From the NCBI GenBank assembly GCA_903927345.1, contig CAIYMO010000031.1:87767-151766 (forward strand): 64,000 bases of DNA, given 5' to 3'. Positions 1-9,308 of the stretch are shown here, in pieces. Source of the DNA: an uncultured Armatimonadota bacterium. Lineage in GTDB: Bacteria > Armatimonadota > Fimbriimonadia > Fimbriimonadales > Fimbriimonadaceae. Position numbers and translations under genes: made by a program. Within the stretch, counting starts at the first letter, position 1. Each line of letters opens with the position of its first letter. A model generated the notes under the pieces. That model worked only from the letters and a program-made list of their open reading frames with translations. It was not told where the DNA came from and searched no databases.

Positions 1-1049
1 CGATCACTGGGATAGCGGAGGGGACCGCGAACGTCAGCTACACCCTCGACGGACTCACCGCGAGCCTGCAAGTCAACGTCTCCCCCCGGAAGGTGGCGAT
101 GCGAGTGCTCGATGTCCAGGCCTCCGCCCTATCATACGATCCTTCACGAGGTCAGTTCTGGGCAGCATTCGGCCCCACCGGATCTAATGCCTATGGATTT
201 GCATCGGTGAACCCAACAACAGGCGCCATCGGCACCTCGGTCTCTTTGGCAGGCGAAGCCGACCTGTTGACCGTTAGCGAAGATGGAGTCGCGGCTTACG
301 CGGGATTCTCCTCCTCAGGCACGGTCAAGAAGATCAATCTTGCAACGGGAACCGTCGGCTCACCCATCAGTATCGGACTCGAGGGACCCGGACGACCAAC
401 TTCGATCTCAATCAACCCTCAAAACTCCGACGAGGCCGCTGTCACGGTCAAAGGGACGGCTAGCTCAGCGCACTGGGGCCCAATCATCATTCGAGCGGGA
501 GCCACCCTACTTAACTACATGCAGGGTCCCTACAGCGACATGAGCCGAGCCGCTTACCTCGACGACACCACCTTAGTTGGCGCCAGCGGAGAGTCTTCAA
601 ACTTCCCCGCCGCGAGGGCGACAGTCTCCGCAACAGGCTGCAGTCAAGTGGCCTCCGGTGCTAGCGTCCTCCCGAGTTTCGGACTCGACGCTTTAGTTGT
701 CAAAAGTGGGCAAGTCTTCACCTCAAACGGTGCCGTATTCTCCGCGAGCACACTTACCACGAGCGGACAGCTCGACTTCAACGATATCTACTCGGTAAGC
801 AGCCGACCAAGTCTCGTTGCGACCGACTCTAGCAACCCGATCGTCTGGCTCTTGTTCCCAACCCAAAGCGGAGGAAACTTCTATCGGATTCGAGCCGTCA
901 ATTCCAATACGTTGACGTTCATGGGCGCAGTGACGATTGACGGAACCATCGTCGGCACCCCCAAGGGTCTCTACCGATTTGGCACCAAGGGAATTGCGGT
1001 TCACACCGAGCAAGGCATCTACGCCATCGACAACGCTCCTGGCCTCTAA
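1..1049 (+). CDS. C-terminal part of a large Ig-like/beta-propeller-type protein (5' end outside the window)
   Basis: The reading frame is open from base 3 of the window to the TAA at 1047-1049, so the gene begins upstream and 348 residues are visible. The first ~30 residues (ITGIAEGTANVSYTLDG...) look like the end of a bacterial Ig-like (BIG_2 type) domain. The rest has repeated short beta-strand units with Gly/Ser/Thr turns (for example ASVNPTTGAIG, KINLATGTVG) resembling a WD40/YVTN-like propeller. This suggests an extracellular or cell-surface protein. No catalytic motif is visible. The ATG at 93 is inside the frame and is not the likely start. A strong hairpin follows the stop. Confidence 0.7.
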   Translation, partial: ITGIAEGTANVSYTLDGLTASLQVNVSPRKVAMRVLDVQASALSYDPSRGQFWAAFGPTGSNAYGFASVNPTTGAIGTSVSLAGEADLLTVSEDGVAAYAGFSSSGTVKKINLATGTVGSPISIGLEGPGRPTSISINPQNSDEAAVTVKGTASSAHWGPIIIRAGATLLNYMQGPYSDMSRAAYLDDTTLVGASGESSNFPAARATVSATGCSQVASGASVLPSFGLDALVVKSGQVFTSNGAVFSASTLTTSGQLDFNDIYSVSSRPSLVATDSSNPIVWLLFPTQSGGNFYRIRAVNSNTLTFMGAVTIDGTIVGTPKGLYRFGTKGIAVHTEQGIYAIDNAPGL

Positions 1050-1069
1050 TCAACGGCCTAACGCACAAA

Positions 1070-1103
1070 GAAGCCGGGGTTCCTTTTCGGGAACCCCGGC
1101 TTC
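1070..1103. terminator. Bidirectional hairpin terminator between convergent genes
   Basis: A perfect 14-bp inverted repeat (GAAGCCGGGGTTCC / GGAACCCCGGCTTC) with a 6-nt loop lies between the stop of the plus-strand gene (1049) and the stop of the minus-strand gene (1111). The plus-strand side is followed by a short T-rich run. The position and stem strength fit a shared rho-independent terminator. Confidence 0.85.
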
Positions 1104-1110
1104 AAGTGTT

Positions 1111-3102
1111 TTACTTCAGCTTCCCGCTGTCGCGTAGGAGCTTCGCGAACACACCACCAATAACCGTACGTGAGTTCATTCCCATCTCCTGACCCTTCTT
1201 AGTGTCGTACCAATCGGTGAACGGAACTCGCGACGGAGTCTTGTCAATCCACTTAGCAACAGGGGCAATCAGAGCATTGAACTGATCATTGGTCCCCATC
1301 GCGGCCGCCCAAACCAGCCAGTCGGTCTTGGTGTAGTCGCGTCGCGAATCGAGCGGGACACCGAACTCGTTCTGTACCTTGATGTAGTAGTTCAACTCGG
1401 TATCAATCACGGAGCGTGGGAACAGCTTGAATCCGAAAAGATCGTCCCAAAGCAGGTTGTATTTGAGGCTCCACGTGCCTGCCTTATCAAAGACAAGCCG
1501 ATAGTGATCACCGTCAGCCGCTTCCTTGATCCACTCCTTCGCCCACTTCTCCGCAAGCGCCTTTCGCACCTTGTTTCCAGTGAGTTCGGCATGCGCCCGC
1601 AAAGCAACAATCGCCTTGATCGAAAGGTTCGTGTTGTGCGCCAAGTGTCCGGCAAAGTCGTCCGTACAAAGCTGCAATTCAGGATCAAATCCCTTGGCTT
1701 CGAGGTAGGTCGCCCACTTCTCCAGTGTCGGTCCATAAGGCTTCAAGAACTCCTTATCCCCACTCGCGCGCTGGTAAGCAAGCGCCAAAATCAGCATGTT
1801 CGCCGACTCCTCAACCGGCATTTGGTTCTCTTCCGTGCGCTCACCGCCACCATAAACCTGACCGTTTGCCTTCGGATAAGTCCCCAGATCATGAGGAGCA
1901 AATGGGAATCGCCAGCGGCTGGACTTCGAGTAGTCCAGCAACGGCAACATCTGCGCCTTCAGCATGTCCGGGTTAAAGAACAAGTAGAACGGAGCCGCCG
2001 GGAACAAAACGTCGACCGTACCGATACAGCCATTGGAAGTGTTCTCCTTGCTGAACATGATCGTGTCGCCGTTGATGTCCTCGGCAACTCCATGACCCGC
2101 AATGCACTGCCGATAAGCCAGTGTCCCAATGGTCTGATACTCCGGCGAGACCTTACCGAGCTCTGACCAAAGCTTTGCGTCAAACTTCTCCGCTTGCTGC
2201 TCATACGATGCCTGGTTAGCATCCGCTTCCTTCAAAAGCTGAGCAACACCCTTCTCCGCGCGGTTCCAGTGCGGTCTCAGGGGGCGTCGGAAGTATTCCA
2301 AAGCCAAGTCTTCGTCGTAAGCAACCATCAAGGTCTTCTTCGAAGCCGAGCTGTTCGTTGGCAGGGCTGTCTGGAATCCAATGACTGGCCAATCATCGTG
2401 GGCGGATCGAGGGAATCGAATGTCGTCCGACTCAGGAGGCTTTCCGTCCGTGAAGGACTGCCGAGCCTCATCATGCGGAAGGATTAAGCTGTTCCAACCC
2501 TCACTCTGCCGAGCAGTAACCCACAGGGCTCCCCAATCAATGGTTACCCGGTCGCCAACTCGGTTCAGCGGAGTGGTTCCCGTCGCCCGCATCGAAAGCG
2601 CCTCCAGTGCTGGCAGCCGGTGGCGCGAAGCCGTCACCTGCTGGCCAGTATTCGAAACCGTCCACTCTCCCGAAAAGTCAACATGGACCTTAACGTCGTG
2701 GTCCTTACCATCAACCGATTTGCTCTGGAACGACACATAGCTCACCGGGCGCGTCATGATGTCAAGGTCATTAGCCAGCAACGGTGAGAAGAAATGCACC
2801 TGCAGCGCAACTCCGTCCTTTTCAAACTCAAAAACTGTCTTGGTCGCAGTGATCGTCTTTGCCGTCTGAGGGAGGTTTTCAGCATTGACCTGCGGATTTC
2901 CGCAGAACTTGTAGGTCTTCCCGTCGATCCGAACCAAGCCCGCCATCGCCTGAATAGCCTGGGTCCAGTGCCGTGGCCACTGATCGGTCAGCTTATCTCC
3001 CATCAGCCATGAGCTGAAATATGGCGTGTGGGTGAACAACGGTGTAGCGGGAACGCGGGTCGTGATCCCGTTCATCGAGGCGGCAGCAATCCATTCGATC
3101 AT
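1111..3102 (-). CDS. Glutaminase A-like protein (DUF5127/DUF4965/DUF1793 family)
   Basis: This 663-residue protein has the hallmark start of the GtaA-like family: P-A-T-P-L-F-T-H-T-P-Y-F-S-S-W, then LTDQWPRHWTQAIQAMAGL and IDGKTYKF (DUF4964-type N-terminus). A beta-rich DUF5127 region, a DUF4965 helical region (VLFPAAPFYLFFNPD, RWRFPFAPHDLGTYP) and a C-terminal DUF1793 region follow. Fungal members act as glutaminases; bacterial ones are mostly uncharacterised, so the substrate is unknown. The only usable start in the frame before the TGA is the ATG at 3102. The N-terminus is only weakly hydrophobic, which is odd because relatives usually have a secretion signal. A TTGACT...GATAAG pair lies just upstream. 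Confidence 0.85.
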   Translation of the reverse strand: MIEWIAAASMNGITTRVPATPLFTHTPYFSSWLMGDKLTDQWPRHWTQAIQAMAGLVRIDGKTYKFCGNPQVNAENLPQTAKTITATKTVFEFEKDGVALQVHFFSPLLANDLDIMTRPVSYVSFQSKSVDGKDHDVKVHVDFSGEWTVSNTGQQVTASRHRLPALEALSMRATGTTPLNRVGDRVTIDWGALWVTARQSEGWNSLILPHDEARQSFTDGKPPESDDIRFPRSAHDDWPVIGFQTALPTNSSASKKTLMVAYDEDLALEYFRRPLRPHWNRAEKGVAQLLKEADANQASYEQQAEKFDAKLWSELGKVSPEYQTIGTLAYRQCIAGHGVAEDINGDTIMFSKENTSNGCIGTVDVLFPAAPFYLFFNPDMLKAQMLPLLDYSKSSRWRFPFAPHDLGTYPKANGQVYGGGERTEENQMPVEESANMLILALAYQRASGDKEFLKPYGPTLEKWATYLEAKGFDPELQLCTDDFAGHLAHNTNLSIKAIVALRAHAELTGNKVRKALAEKWAKEWIKEAADGDHYRLVFDKAGTWSLKYNLLWDDLFGFKLFPRSVIDTELNYYIKVQNEFGVPLDSRRDYTKTDWLVWAAAMGTNDQFNALIAPVAKWIDKTPSRVPFTDWYDTKKGQEMGMNSRTVIGGVFAKLLRDSGKLK

Positions 3103-3162
3103 GGTTGTTGATGAGCTTATCTGGGTGCCGAACTCAAGTCAACACTAGATTTGGTACCCCAA

Positions 3163-3759
3163 TTACTCGATGATCAGTCGCTTAGCGGTCACATTCGACA
3201 GCAAACGACGAATACTCGTCTGGGCACTGGCAAAGGCCGTCTTCTCAATATCCAGATACTGAACGGAAGAGTTAAACCGAACCCGTGCCTCGCGAATAGC
3301 CTTCAGTAGAATCTCATCGTCCTTCCAGAACAGGCCCTTCTTATCGTCAATCAGCTTAAGATCGACCTCCGCTGGCTGAATCTGCAAGCGTGGAAGACGC
3401 ACGTGGACTGCGTCGCGATCAATCCGGATCGTTGCCTTCGAAAGATCAATTCCCGCCGTCACTTTTCCATTCGCTTGAACCCATACGGAGTTTCGCGTCG
3501 TCGCGCGAACCAAGCTTTCCATTCCCGGAATCGCCGCGACAACACCCTCCGGCTCACGTTGAGTGCCGTACTGAAAGGCGTCGCTCAGGTTCAGCTCCGC
3601 AGTCTGAAGAAATCCAATCTCTCGAAGCGACTGCACGATGCGAGGCGTGTCATCCAAAACCCGACCTTCTGGCACTGCAGGGCTACCCTTGGTCACCCAA
3701 AGGGTTCCAAAGACTCCAACCAGAATCCAAGGAAGGACTCGAAATTTGGGCGCACTCAC
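3163..3759 (-). CDS. DUF4230 family protein
   Basis: This 198-residue protein has one N-terminal membrane segment (about residues 8-24) followed by a domain with typical DUF4230 features. These are REIGFLQTAELNLSDAFQYG near the start, VQANGKVTAGIDLSK in the middle (the conserved 'G.V.AGIDL' strand), VRLPRLQI, and a C-terminal helix rich in Ala/Arg. Function of the family is unknown. The start is GTG at 3759. It lies 53 nt downstream of the DUF1800 gene on the same strand, so co-transcription is likely. The family assignment rests on motif recognition. Confidence 0.65.
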   Translation of the reverse strand: MSAPKFRVLPWILVGVFGTLWVTKGSPAVPEGRVLDDTPRIVQSLREIGFLQTAELNLSDAFQYGTQREPEGVVAAIPGMESLVRATTRNSVWVQANGKVTAGIDLSKATIRIDRDAVHVRLPRLQIQPAEVDLKLIDDKKGLFWKDDEILLKAIREARVRFNSSVQYLDIEKTAFASAQTSIRRLLSNVTAKRLIIE

Positions 3760-3812
3760 AACTTGTCAGACTCGTAATTGTCAGGGCCCGTTCCACAAAC
3801 CAGCCGAAGGAC

Positions 3813-5372
3813 CTAGGCGAGCTGAAACTCAGGGCTTGCGAAGATCATCTTCGTGATAGCCCGAGCTACCGCCGAAGCATTCTGAGGCGTCACTCGACCC
3901 GATCCCGCCGCCTTAGAGGCTGCATCGATTAAATTGGCATACTTAGCGCCTGTGAACTCGATATCGTAGATCGAACACAGAGTCTTTACTGCACCATCAG
4001 GGGTCGGATTATCCGCTAGAAGCGGGAACGGTGCCGCCGCCACGCTTGGCCCCGTCCTGTTTGCTCCTGCATTTCCGCCGAGGTTTGCGGCTGGTGCTGG
4101 AGTTCCACCGACGTAGAGCCTCTCTGCCCATTTGATGCGCTCGACCATCGTCGCCGAAGTGATCCAATACGAACCAGTTCGCCACCCAGAAACATCCGGT
4201 GGAGACATAATTTCCATTCCCATCGAGACCGTTGATGCCATCAGCGCAAAGCAGGGACGTAGGGCGCGAACAAGATTCACATTCACCGAGATATCTCCTT
4301 CGGACTGAATCGGATTATCCGTGCCGTTCTTGATCTCATCAAGCAACCGCTGACCAATCCCTAGCTGGCGAACAGTCGTCACCGCAAAGTCAATCGGATT
4401 CTTGATGCACCTGCGGTAGCACTTCTCCGAATAGAACTCCGGCGACTCCATGATTCCCCGCACCAGAACCTTGATGTCGTACTTCGATTCATAGAATCGC
4501 GATGCGATTCGGTCGATGACCTTAGGATCCAGGTCCTCGCTCGCAAACCACTTCCAAGCCTTTTGTGTGATGTAGATCGCAGTTTGTCGCTTCTGGCAAA
4601 GAAGGTCCAACACGTCTTCACCGTTCCATGTGCCTGTTTGCCCAAAGATTGTCTTTTTGGTGTAGTCGTGGTCCTTTGAGCTAAAAATGAACTGATCGCG
4701 CTTCGTTGGCTCCTTGTCTCGAACAAATCTTCCAACCCCATAGCGCCAACCGGTGAACGCTCGAGCCGCTTCCTGAATATCCTTCTCGGAGTATCCATTA
4801 TCGACTCCCAGCGTAAACAGCTCCATGACCTCGCGGGCAAAGTTCTCGTTGGGATGGCCAACGTTGTTCTCCTGGTTATCGAGCCAAAAGATCATCGCCG
4901 GGTTCTTACTAATCCCAAGCAACATCTCCTTGAAGTTCCCCAGCGCGTTCGATCGCAGAACCTCGATATGCTCATACATCGCAAACGAGTTCGTCACCTT
5001 CTGACTACTCGTCGCAAAGTGGTTGTGCCAGAACAAGGTCATCTTTTCCAGCAACGGGCGCTGAGTACAGACCATCTGCGCCATCCAAACGTTCTGCATC
5101 ACCTTGATGTTCACAACTCCTTTGTTGTTCGCAAAGATCATCGGATCCCAGTTCGTGACATCGGGCGCGTTCTCATAATCAAGAAGAAGGTTGATCGCCC
5201 CCGCGAGCCCATTCTTACCGTAATACTCAAGCTCGGCCTCGCTTGCGCCCATCCCAAAGCGCCGCAACAAGTGCGCGATCTTCTGCTTCTCGTTGAGTTC
5301 CATGCGCGGTTCAAACGCATCCACTGCGGGTAGGTTCACTCGAGTAGGTCTTTTGGCTGAAACCCCGACCAA
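3813..5372 (-). CDS. DUF1800 domain-containing protein
   Basis: A 519-residue DUF1800 protein. Recognisable blocks are KIAHLLRRFGMGASEAELE, LLEKMTLFWHNHFATS, YEHIEVLRSNALGNFKEML, NENFAREVMELFTLGV, AARAFTGWRYG, HDYTKKTIFG and the late PPDVSGWRTGSYW. The family's role is not established; it is often secreted and paired with a DUF1501 gene, but no DUF1501 gene is visible here. The longest start is TTG at 5372, with a TATACG hexamer 9 nt before it. An ATG at 5303 is the alternative. I prefer the longer form because the AFEP segment before the ATG resembles relatives. It is divergent from the gene at 5398 with only 25 nt between them. Confidence 0.85.
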   Translation of the reverse strand: MVGVSAKRPTRVNLPAVDAFEPRMELNEKQKIAHLLRRFGMGASEAELEYYGKNGLAGAINLLLDYENAPDVTNWDPMIFANNKGVVNIKVMQNVWMAQMVCTQRPLLEKMTLFWHNHFATSSQKVTNSFAMYEHIEVLRSNALGNFKEMLLGISKNPAMIFWLDNQENNVGHPNENFAREVMELFTLGVDNGYSEKDIQEAARAFTGWRYGVGRFVRDKEPTKRDQFIFSSKDHDYTKKTIFGQTGTWNGEDVLDLLCQKRQTAIYITQKAWKWFASEDLDPKVIDRIASRFYESKYDIKVLVRGIMESPEFYSEKCYRRCIKNPIDFAVTTVRQLGIGQRLLDEIKNGTDNPIQSEGDISVNVNLVRALRPCFALMASTVSMGMEIMSPPDVSGWRTGSYWITSATMVERIKWAERLYVGGTPAPAANLGGNAGANRTGPSVAAAPFPLLADNPTPDGAVKTLCSIYDIEFTGAKYANLIDAASKAAGSGRVTPQNASAVARAITKMIFASPEFQLA

Positions 5373-5383
5373 TTCGTAATCCG

Positions 5384-5389
5384 TATACT
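5384..5389 (+). promoter_or_regulatory. -10-like TATACT, 8 nt before GTG start
   Basis: TATACT ends 8 nt before the GTG at 5398 and no ribosome-binding sequence intervenes. The same few bases read on the other strand (TAGTATACG) supply a possible -10 for the divergent DUF1800 gene, so this 25-nt gap appears to hold two overlapping promoters. Confidence 0.5.
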
Positions 5390-5397
5390 AGGTCAAA

Positions 5398-6273
5398 GTG
5401 CTCGAACAATACTCCAGAGAACACATTCATCCCTCGATCTTTGAAGCAATCGACGGGCTGAACTCAGCGGCATTGGCTGGCGAGACTGCAGTAGCTAGCA
5501 CGAACATGAAGGCGTATAACGCCTACAACTCTGCTTGGTTTGCCGCTCACTGGAAAGGCTTCACCGCCTGGGCTGTCGGCATCATTCCTACAATCGGAAC
5601 AATTCCCTTTCTCCGAGGCGTCATCGAAATGCCCAAACCTGCGAGCGCAGGCGTCTTCTTTGTGGTCCTCGCAGCCTGGATCGGAGCCGGCATCTATGGT
5701 TGGGAGCGAACGAAGAAGGACATCACCATCAGAGAGCTCGAGTCGATCATCCCTGCACTCGAGTTGACTGAATCCCAGAAGCACTATCTCAGCTCCGTTA
5801 TTGCCGTGCTTGGTTCAGCGATCCTCGATTCTGAACAGAAGAAGTCCTGGCTCAAGGCGCTGTATCAAGCCCTCGACAACGCCCTCGGACTCGAGAAAAT
5901 CCACCGTGACATGCGCCAGATGATCGGCGGATCTAGCCATGCCGAGCTCCTTGCCGAAGTCGATTCCCTCAGAGTCAGGGTTGATTCAGCCCAAGACCAA
6001 ATGGCAAAGGCAACGTACGCCGAAAGTCTACGCCTCGCCGAAGGTCGCCTCTCCCGAAGCGAAGGAATGGCCGCGCAATCCGAACGTATCGAAGCTCAGC
6101 TCGAGCTCACCCGCCAAACCTTCCTCCAAACCCACGAATCGCTCAGCGGGCTCACCGTCGGTGCCCAGCACTCGATTCACGTCTCCCTTGATCCTCTCCG
6201 GGCAAACCTGAGCCGCGTTCAGAGCGAATCCGAGTCCATCCTTCGGGCAATAGAAGAGCTAAATCAGGCGTAA
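5398..6273 (+). CDS. Membrane protein with C-terminal coiled coil, unknown function
   Basis: I do not recognise this 291-residue protein. It has two hydrophobic segments (about residues 50-73, AWAVGIIPTIGTIPFLRGV, and 84-103, AGVFFVVLAAWIGAGIYGW). A helical region (ELESIIPALELTESQKHYLSSVIAVLGSAIL) and a long C-terminal stretch (about 175-291) of heptad-like charged helix (LAEVDSLRVRVDSAQDQMAKA, ERIEAQLELTRQTFLQ) follow, predicting a coiled coil. The topology suggests an inner-membrane anchor with a cytoplasmic rod. It is followed 9 nt later by another membrane protein gene, so the two may be functionally linked. The start is GTG. Confidence 0.7.
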   Translation: MLEQYSREHIHPSIFEAIDGLNSAALAGETAVASTNMKAYNAYNSAWFAAHWKGFTAWAVGIIPTIGTIPFLRGVIEMPKPASAGVFFVVLAAWIGAGIYGWERTKKDITIRELESIIPALELTESQKHYLSSVIAVLGSAILDSEQKKSWLKALYQALDNALGLEKIHRDMRQMIGGSSHAELLAEVDSLRVRVDSAQDQMAKATYAESLRLAEGRLSRSEGMAAQSERIEAQLELTRQTFLQTHESLSGLTVGAQHSIHVSLDPLRANLSRVQSESESILRAIEELNQA

Positions 6274-6282
6274 ACTGGCGGC

Positions 6283-7284
6283 ATGCCGCTCGACGACCTC
6301 ATTCCCGGGACACAGCCTCCCCGCAGAAGGCCCCCGAGACATGAGATCGTGGCGTATTGGCTCGTCAGCTTTATTGCAGCGCTCTCGATGTTTGTGTTGA
6401 CGTTCATCTCGATTCGCTTCGCGACGATCTCCAATATGTTCAGCTACACACCGTTCCTGGTGCTTCCTCTTGCTGGAGGATGGTGCGCGGGAATGATGTC
6501 GTTCAGATTTCGAAGCCTCAAAAATGCCAATTGGTCACTACCTTTTTGGAGTCTCCTTCAACTCGCCGGACTCCTTCTGATCTTCGCCCAAGAAGGCATC
6601 CTCTGCCTCATCATGTCTGCGCCGTTGGGTTACCTCGAAATGGTGATCGCCTTCAAAATTGGTCAGAAAGCGGGCGGTATTGACCCCTCCGCACCAACTG
6701 GGCCACAACTCAGCATGATCCCTGTACTTTTCGTGGCAGGTGTAGCAGGGATGCGGCTTACCCCAACCACCGCCGAGGCCGAAGAATCCACAACGCTGGT
6801 TATCAACACCACACCCGAAAAGATCTGGCCCCTCCTCTTCAATCTGGATAACGTTCCTAACCCCGAGTTCGTACCATTTCGAGCGGGGGTCGCCCACCCA
6901 ACCCGGACAGAATCCGACGGCATGCAGATCGGTGACGCTCGCCGTTGCGTCCTCTCTACAGGCACGATGGAGGAAGTCATCAGCGTCTCGGACAAGAACC
7001 GCCGCCTCCGATTCAATGTGACCAAAACTCCGGTGGCGATGACCGAGTACAACCCATTCCACAAGATCGAAACCATCCACGGAGCCGACTACTTCTGGGT
7101 TCAATGGGGCGAGTTTCGGCTCGAGCCTCTCCCAAGCGGAAGAACAAAGCTGACCGGTACCAGTCGCTACTCATTCCGACTCTATCCTGCTTCCTATTGG
7201 AAGCTCTGGGCCGACTCAATGGTGGAACAAACCCACCTCCTTGTCATGCACGAGATCAAGCGTCGAGCCGAATCGAGTCAGTAG
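6283..7284 (+). CDS. Membrane protein with C-terminal SRPBCC (polyketide cyclase-like) domain
   Basis: The N-terminal half (residues ~20-160) contains about four hydrophobic segments (VAYWLVSFIAALSMFVLTF, YTPFLVLPLAGGWCAGMMSF, SLPFWSLLQLAGLLLIF, MIPVLFVAGVAGM). The C-terminal half (from ~170, STTLVINTTPEKIWPLLFNLD) looks like a START/SRPBCC ligand-binding fold and ends with WKLWADSMVEQTHLLVMHEIKRR. A TAAACT element ends 6 nt before the ATG. Ligand and role are unknown. The gene is 9 nt downstream of the coiled-coil membrane protein. The domain assignment is moderately sure and the function is not. Confidence 0.7.
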   Translation: MPLDDLIPGTQPPRRRPPRHEIVAYWLVSFIAALSMFVLTFISIRFATISNMFSYTPFLVLPLAGGWCAGMMSFRFRSLKNANWSLPFWSLLQLAGLLLIFAQEGILCLIMSAPLGYLEMVIAFKIGQKAGGIDPSAPTGPQLSMIPVLFVAGVAGMRLTPTTAEAEESTTLVINTTPEKIWPLLFNLDNVPNPEFVPFRAGVAHPTRTESDGMQIGDARRCVLSTGTMEEVISVSDKNRRLRFNVTKTPVAMTEYNPFHKIETIHGADYFWVQWGEFRLEPLPSGRTKLTGTSRYSFRLYPASYWKLWADSMVEQTHLLVMHEIKRRAESSQ

Positions 7285-7311
7285 CTCCCCGCACCAAGTA
7301 AACTACTCCCG

Positions 7312-9213
7312 ATGCTCCTCTCTGTCTCAAATGTCAAAAAGGCGTTTGGGCCAGACCAAATTCTGCTCGGCGTGACCTTCCGTCTCGACCCCAAAGAGCG
7401 TGTGGCAATGGTCGGGCGCAACGGTGCCGGAAAATCAACGCTCCTGAAGATCCTCACCGAGCGAGACACCCCCGACTCCGGTTCCTTCAATGTCAACCGA
7501 GGAGCAAAGATCGGGTACCTCCGGCAGGAACAACCCGTCACCTTTGGGCGCACCGTCATCGAAGAAGCCCAAGCAGGAGCTGCCGACCGTCTCGCCATCC
7601 AAGTCCGGCTCCGCGAGCTAGAAGAACTCATTGAGGCGGATCAAGCCACCGCTGAAAACCTGGACGAATACGCACTGGTCCATGAGCACTTCCTCGATGC
7701 TGAGGGCTACTCTGCCGAGCGAGACGTCCGAACCGTTCTCACCAAAATGGGATTCGAAGAGGATGAGTTCGACAAGCCTACCGATGCTCTCAGCGGCGGA
7801 GAGAAGACCCGTCTGGCGATCGCCCGAATTCTGCTCGAAGAACCGGATCTCCTCATCCTCGACGAGCCAACAAACCACCTCGATCTCCAAGCCACTGAGT
7901 GGCTCGAAAACTGGATCACTCAGTATCACGGCGCCGTTCTCTTGGTCAGCCACGACCGAACCTTCCTTGAAGCAACCGCCCAACGTGTTCTCGAACTCCG
8001 AGACGGCCAAGTCAAGGCATACCCTGGTCCCTTTGGCAAGTACCTTGAACTGAAACAAGCCGACGAAGAACGCCAAGCCGAGGTCGCCAAGCGCCAAGCC
8101 ATCGAGCTCGCCAAGATGGACGAATACGTTCGTCGATTCATGAACAGCCAGCGCACCGCCCAGGCGCGTGGACGCTTGAAGCAGATGGAGAAGCTCGAAG
8201 CAGTTCGAGTTCACGCACCCAAAAACGACAAGCAAATGGCAGGTGGATTCGGCAAAGCTGCCCGATCCGGAGAAATCGTCGTCGAAACCAAAAAACTTGG
8301 CGTCGGTTTCACCGATCTAACCCTCATCAAGGACCTGAACTGGATCGTACGAATCGGCGAGCGCTGGGGCGTCATCGGCGAAAACGGAGCCGGGAAATCA
8401 ACCCTGATCAAAACCGTTGTGGGCGCACTTCCTGCGCTCGGAGGCACCGCAAAACTGGGTTCCAGCGTCGTCGCCGGCTACTTCACTCAAGATGCCAGCG
8501 ACCTCGATCCCGAAATGTCCCCCCTCGACGTCCTCTGCTACGAAGACGGCCTCACCCCTCCCGAAGCCCGAACGCTCCTCGGCAGGTTCCTGCTCATGGG
8601 CGACGACGTCTACCGGCCCGTCCGCACCCTCAGTGGCGGCGAAAAGAACAAACTCTCCCTTGCCCGACTGACTAACCTAAACCCCAATCTCCTGGTGCTC
8701 GACGAGCCAACCAACCACTTGGACATGGCGTCGCGCGAGGCCCTCGCCGACGTCCTCAAGGACTACTCCGGCACCCTGATCCTGATCTCCCACGACCGCT
8801 GGCTCCTCAGTCAAGTCACCGATAACACCCTCGATGTCCGGCGAAACGAAGTCATCCAATACGGCGGCTCCTACACCGAATACCGAAACCGAAAGCAATC
8901 ATCGAGCTCTGGCCCGTCACAAACAAACGCGGTAAAGGAAGTCGAGGACAACCAACCCAAACTCTCGCCACGAGAACTTGGGAAGGCGATCGAAAAGCTA
9001 ACCAAAGAGATTTCTCAGATCGAAGACAAGATCACGACTCTCGAAAACGATATGGCGGTTCTCGAGCTCAAACTCGCCGCCGTCGGCCCGAACGATGATG
9101 TCCTTGCTCTTTCTACTCAGCACGGTGAGCTCCAATCCACGATAGCCGCGACTATGGCAGAGTGGGAAAGCCTCCACACCCAAGTCGCCGAACTCGAAGC
9201 CCAGCGACCATAG
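7312..9213 (+). CDS. ABC-F family ATP-binding protein
   Basis: This 633-residue protein has two ABC ATPase domains and no membrane segment, the layout of ABC-F proteins (Uup/EttA type) that act on ribosomes. Domain 1 has Walker A GRNGAGKST (about 35-43), signature LSGGEKTRLAIAR and Walker B LLILDEPTNHLD. Domain 2 has GENGAGKST, LSGGEKNKLSLAR and LLVLDEPTNHLD. The linker is rich in charged helix (KRQAIELAKMDEYVRRF). A C-terminal coiled coil (about 570-633, IEKLTKEISQIEDKITTLEND) recalls Uup, where this part binds DNA. A TAAACT hexamer ends 7 nt before the ATG, so this gene probably has its own promoter. Confidence 0.93.
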   Translation: MLLSVSNVKKAFGPDQILLGVTFRLDPKERVAMVGRNGAGKSTLLKILTERDTPDSGSFNVNRGAKIGYLRQEQPVTFGRTVIEEAQAGAADRLAIQVRLRELEELIEADQATAENLDEYALVHEHFLDAEGYSAERDVRTVLTKMGFEEDEFDKPTDALSGGEKTRLAIARILLEEPDLLILDEPTNHLDLQATEWLENWITQYHGAVLLVSHDRTFLEATAQRVLELRDGQVKAYPGPFGKYLELKQADEERQAEVAKRQAIELAKMDEYVRRFMNSQRTAQARGRLKQMEKLEAVRVHAPKNDKQMAGGFGKAARSGEIVVETKKLGVGFTDLTLIKDLNWIVRIGERWGVIGENGAGKSTLIKTVVGALPALGGTAKLGSSVVAGYFTQDASDLDPEMSPLDVLCYEDGLTPPEARTLLGRFLLMGDDVYRPVRTLSGGEKNKLSLARLTNLNPNLLVLDEPTNHLDMASREALADVLKDYSGTLILISHDRWLLSQVTDNTLDVRRNEVIQYGGSYTEYRNRKQSSSSGPSQTNAVKEVEDNQPKLSPRELGKAIEKLTKEISQIEDKITTLENDMAVLELKLAAVGPNDDVLALSTQHGELQSTIAATMAEWESLHTQVAELEAQRP

Positions 9214-9308
9214 ACGCGACCACAGTATCGGGTCACGGGTCAAGTAAGTCTGGAGAACTTGAGTTTCTCCGACATTGCAGCTCGACCGGTAAACTGGCCC
9301 CCAGAACG

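Noticed and set aside
1504..2166. 220-residue plus-strand frame opposite the DUF4965 gene
   Set aside because: Arg-rich shadow without start signals; the minus strand encodes a recognised family.
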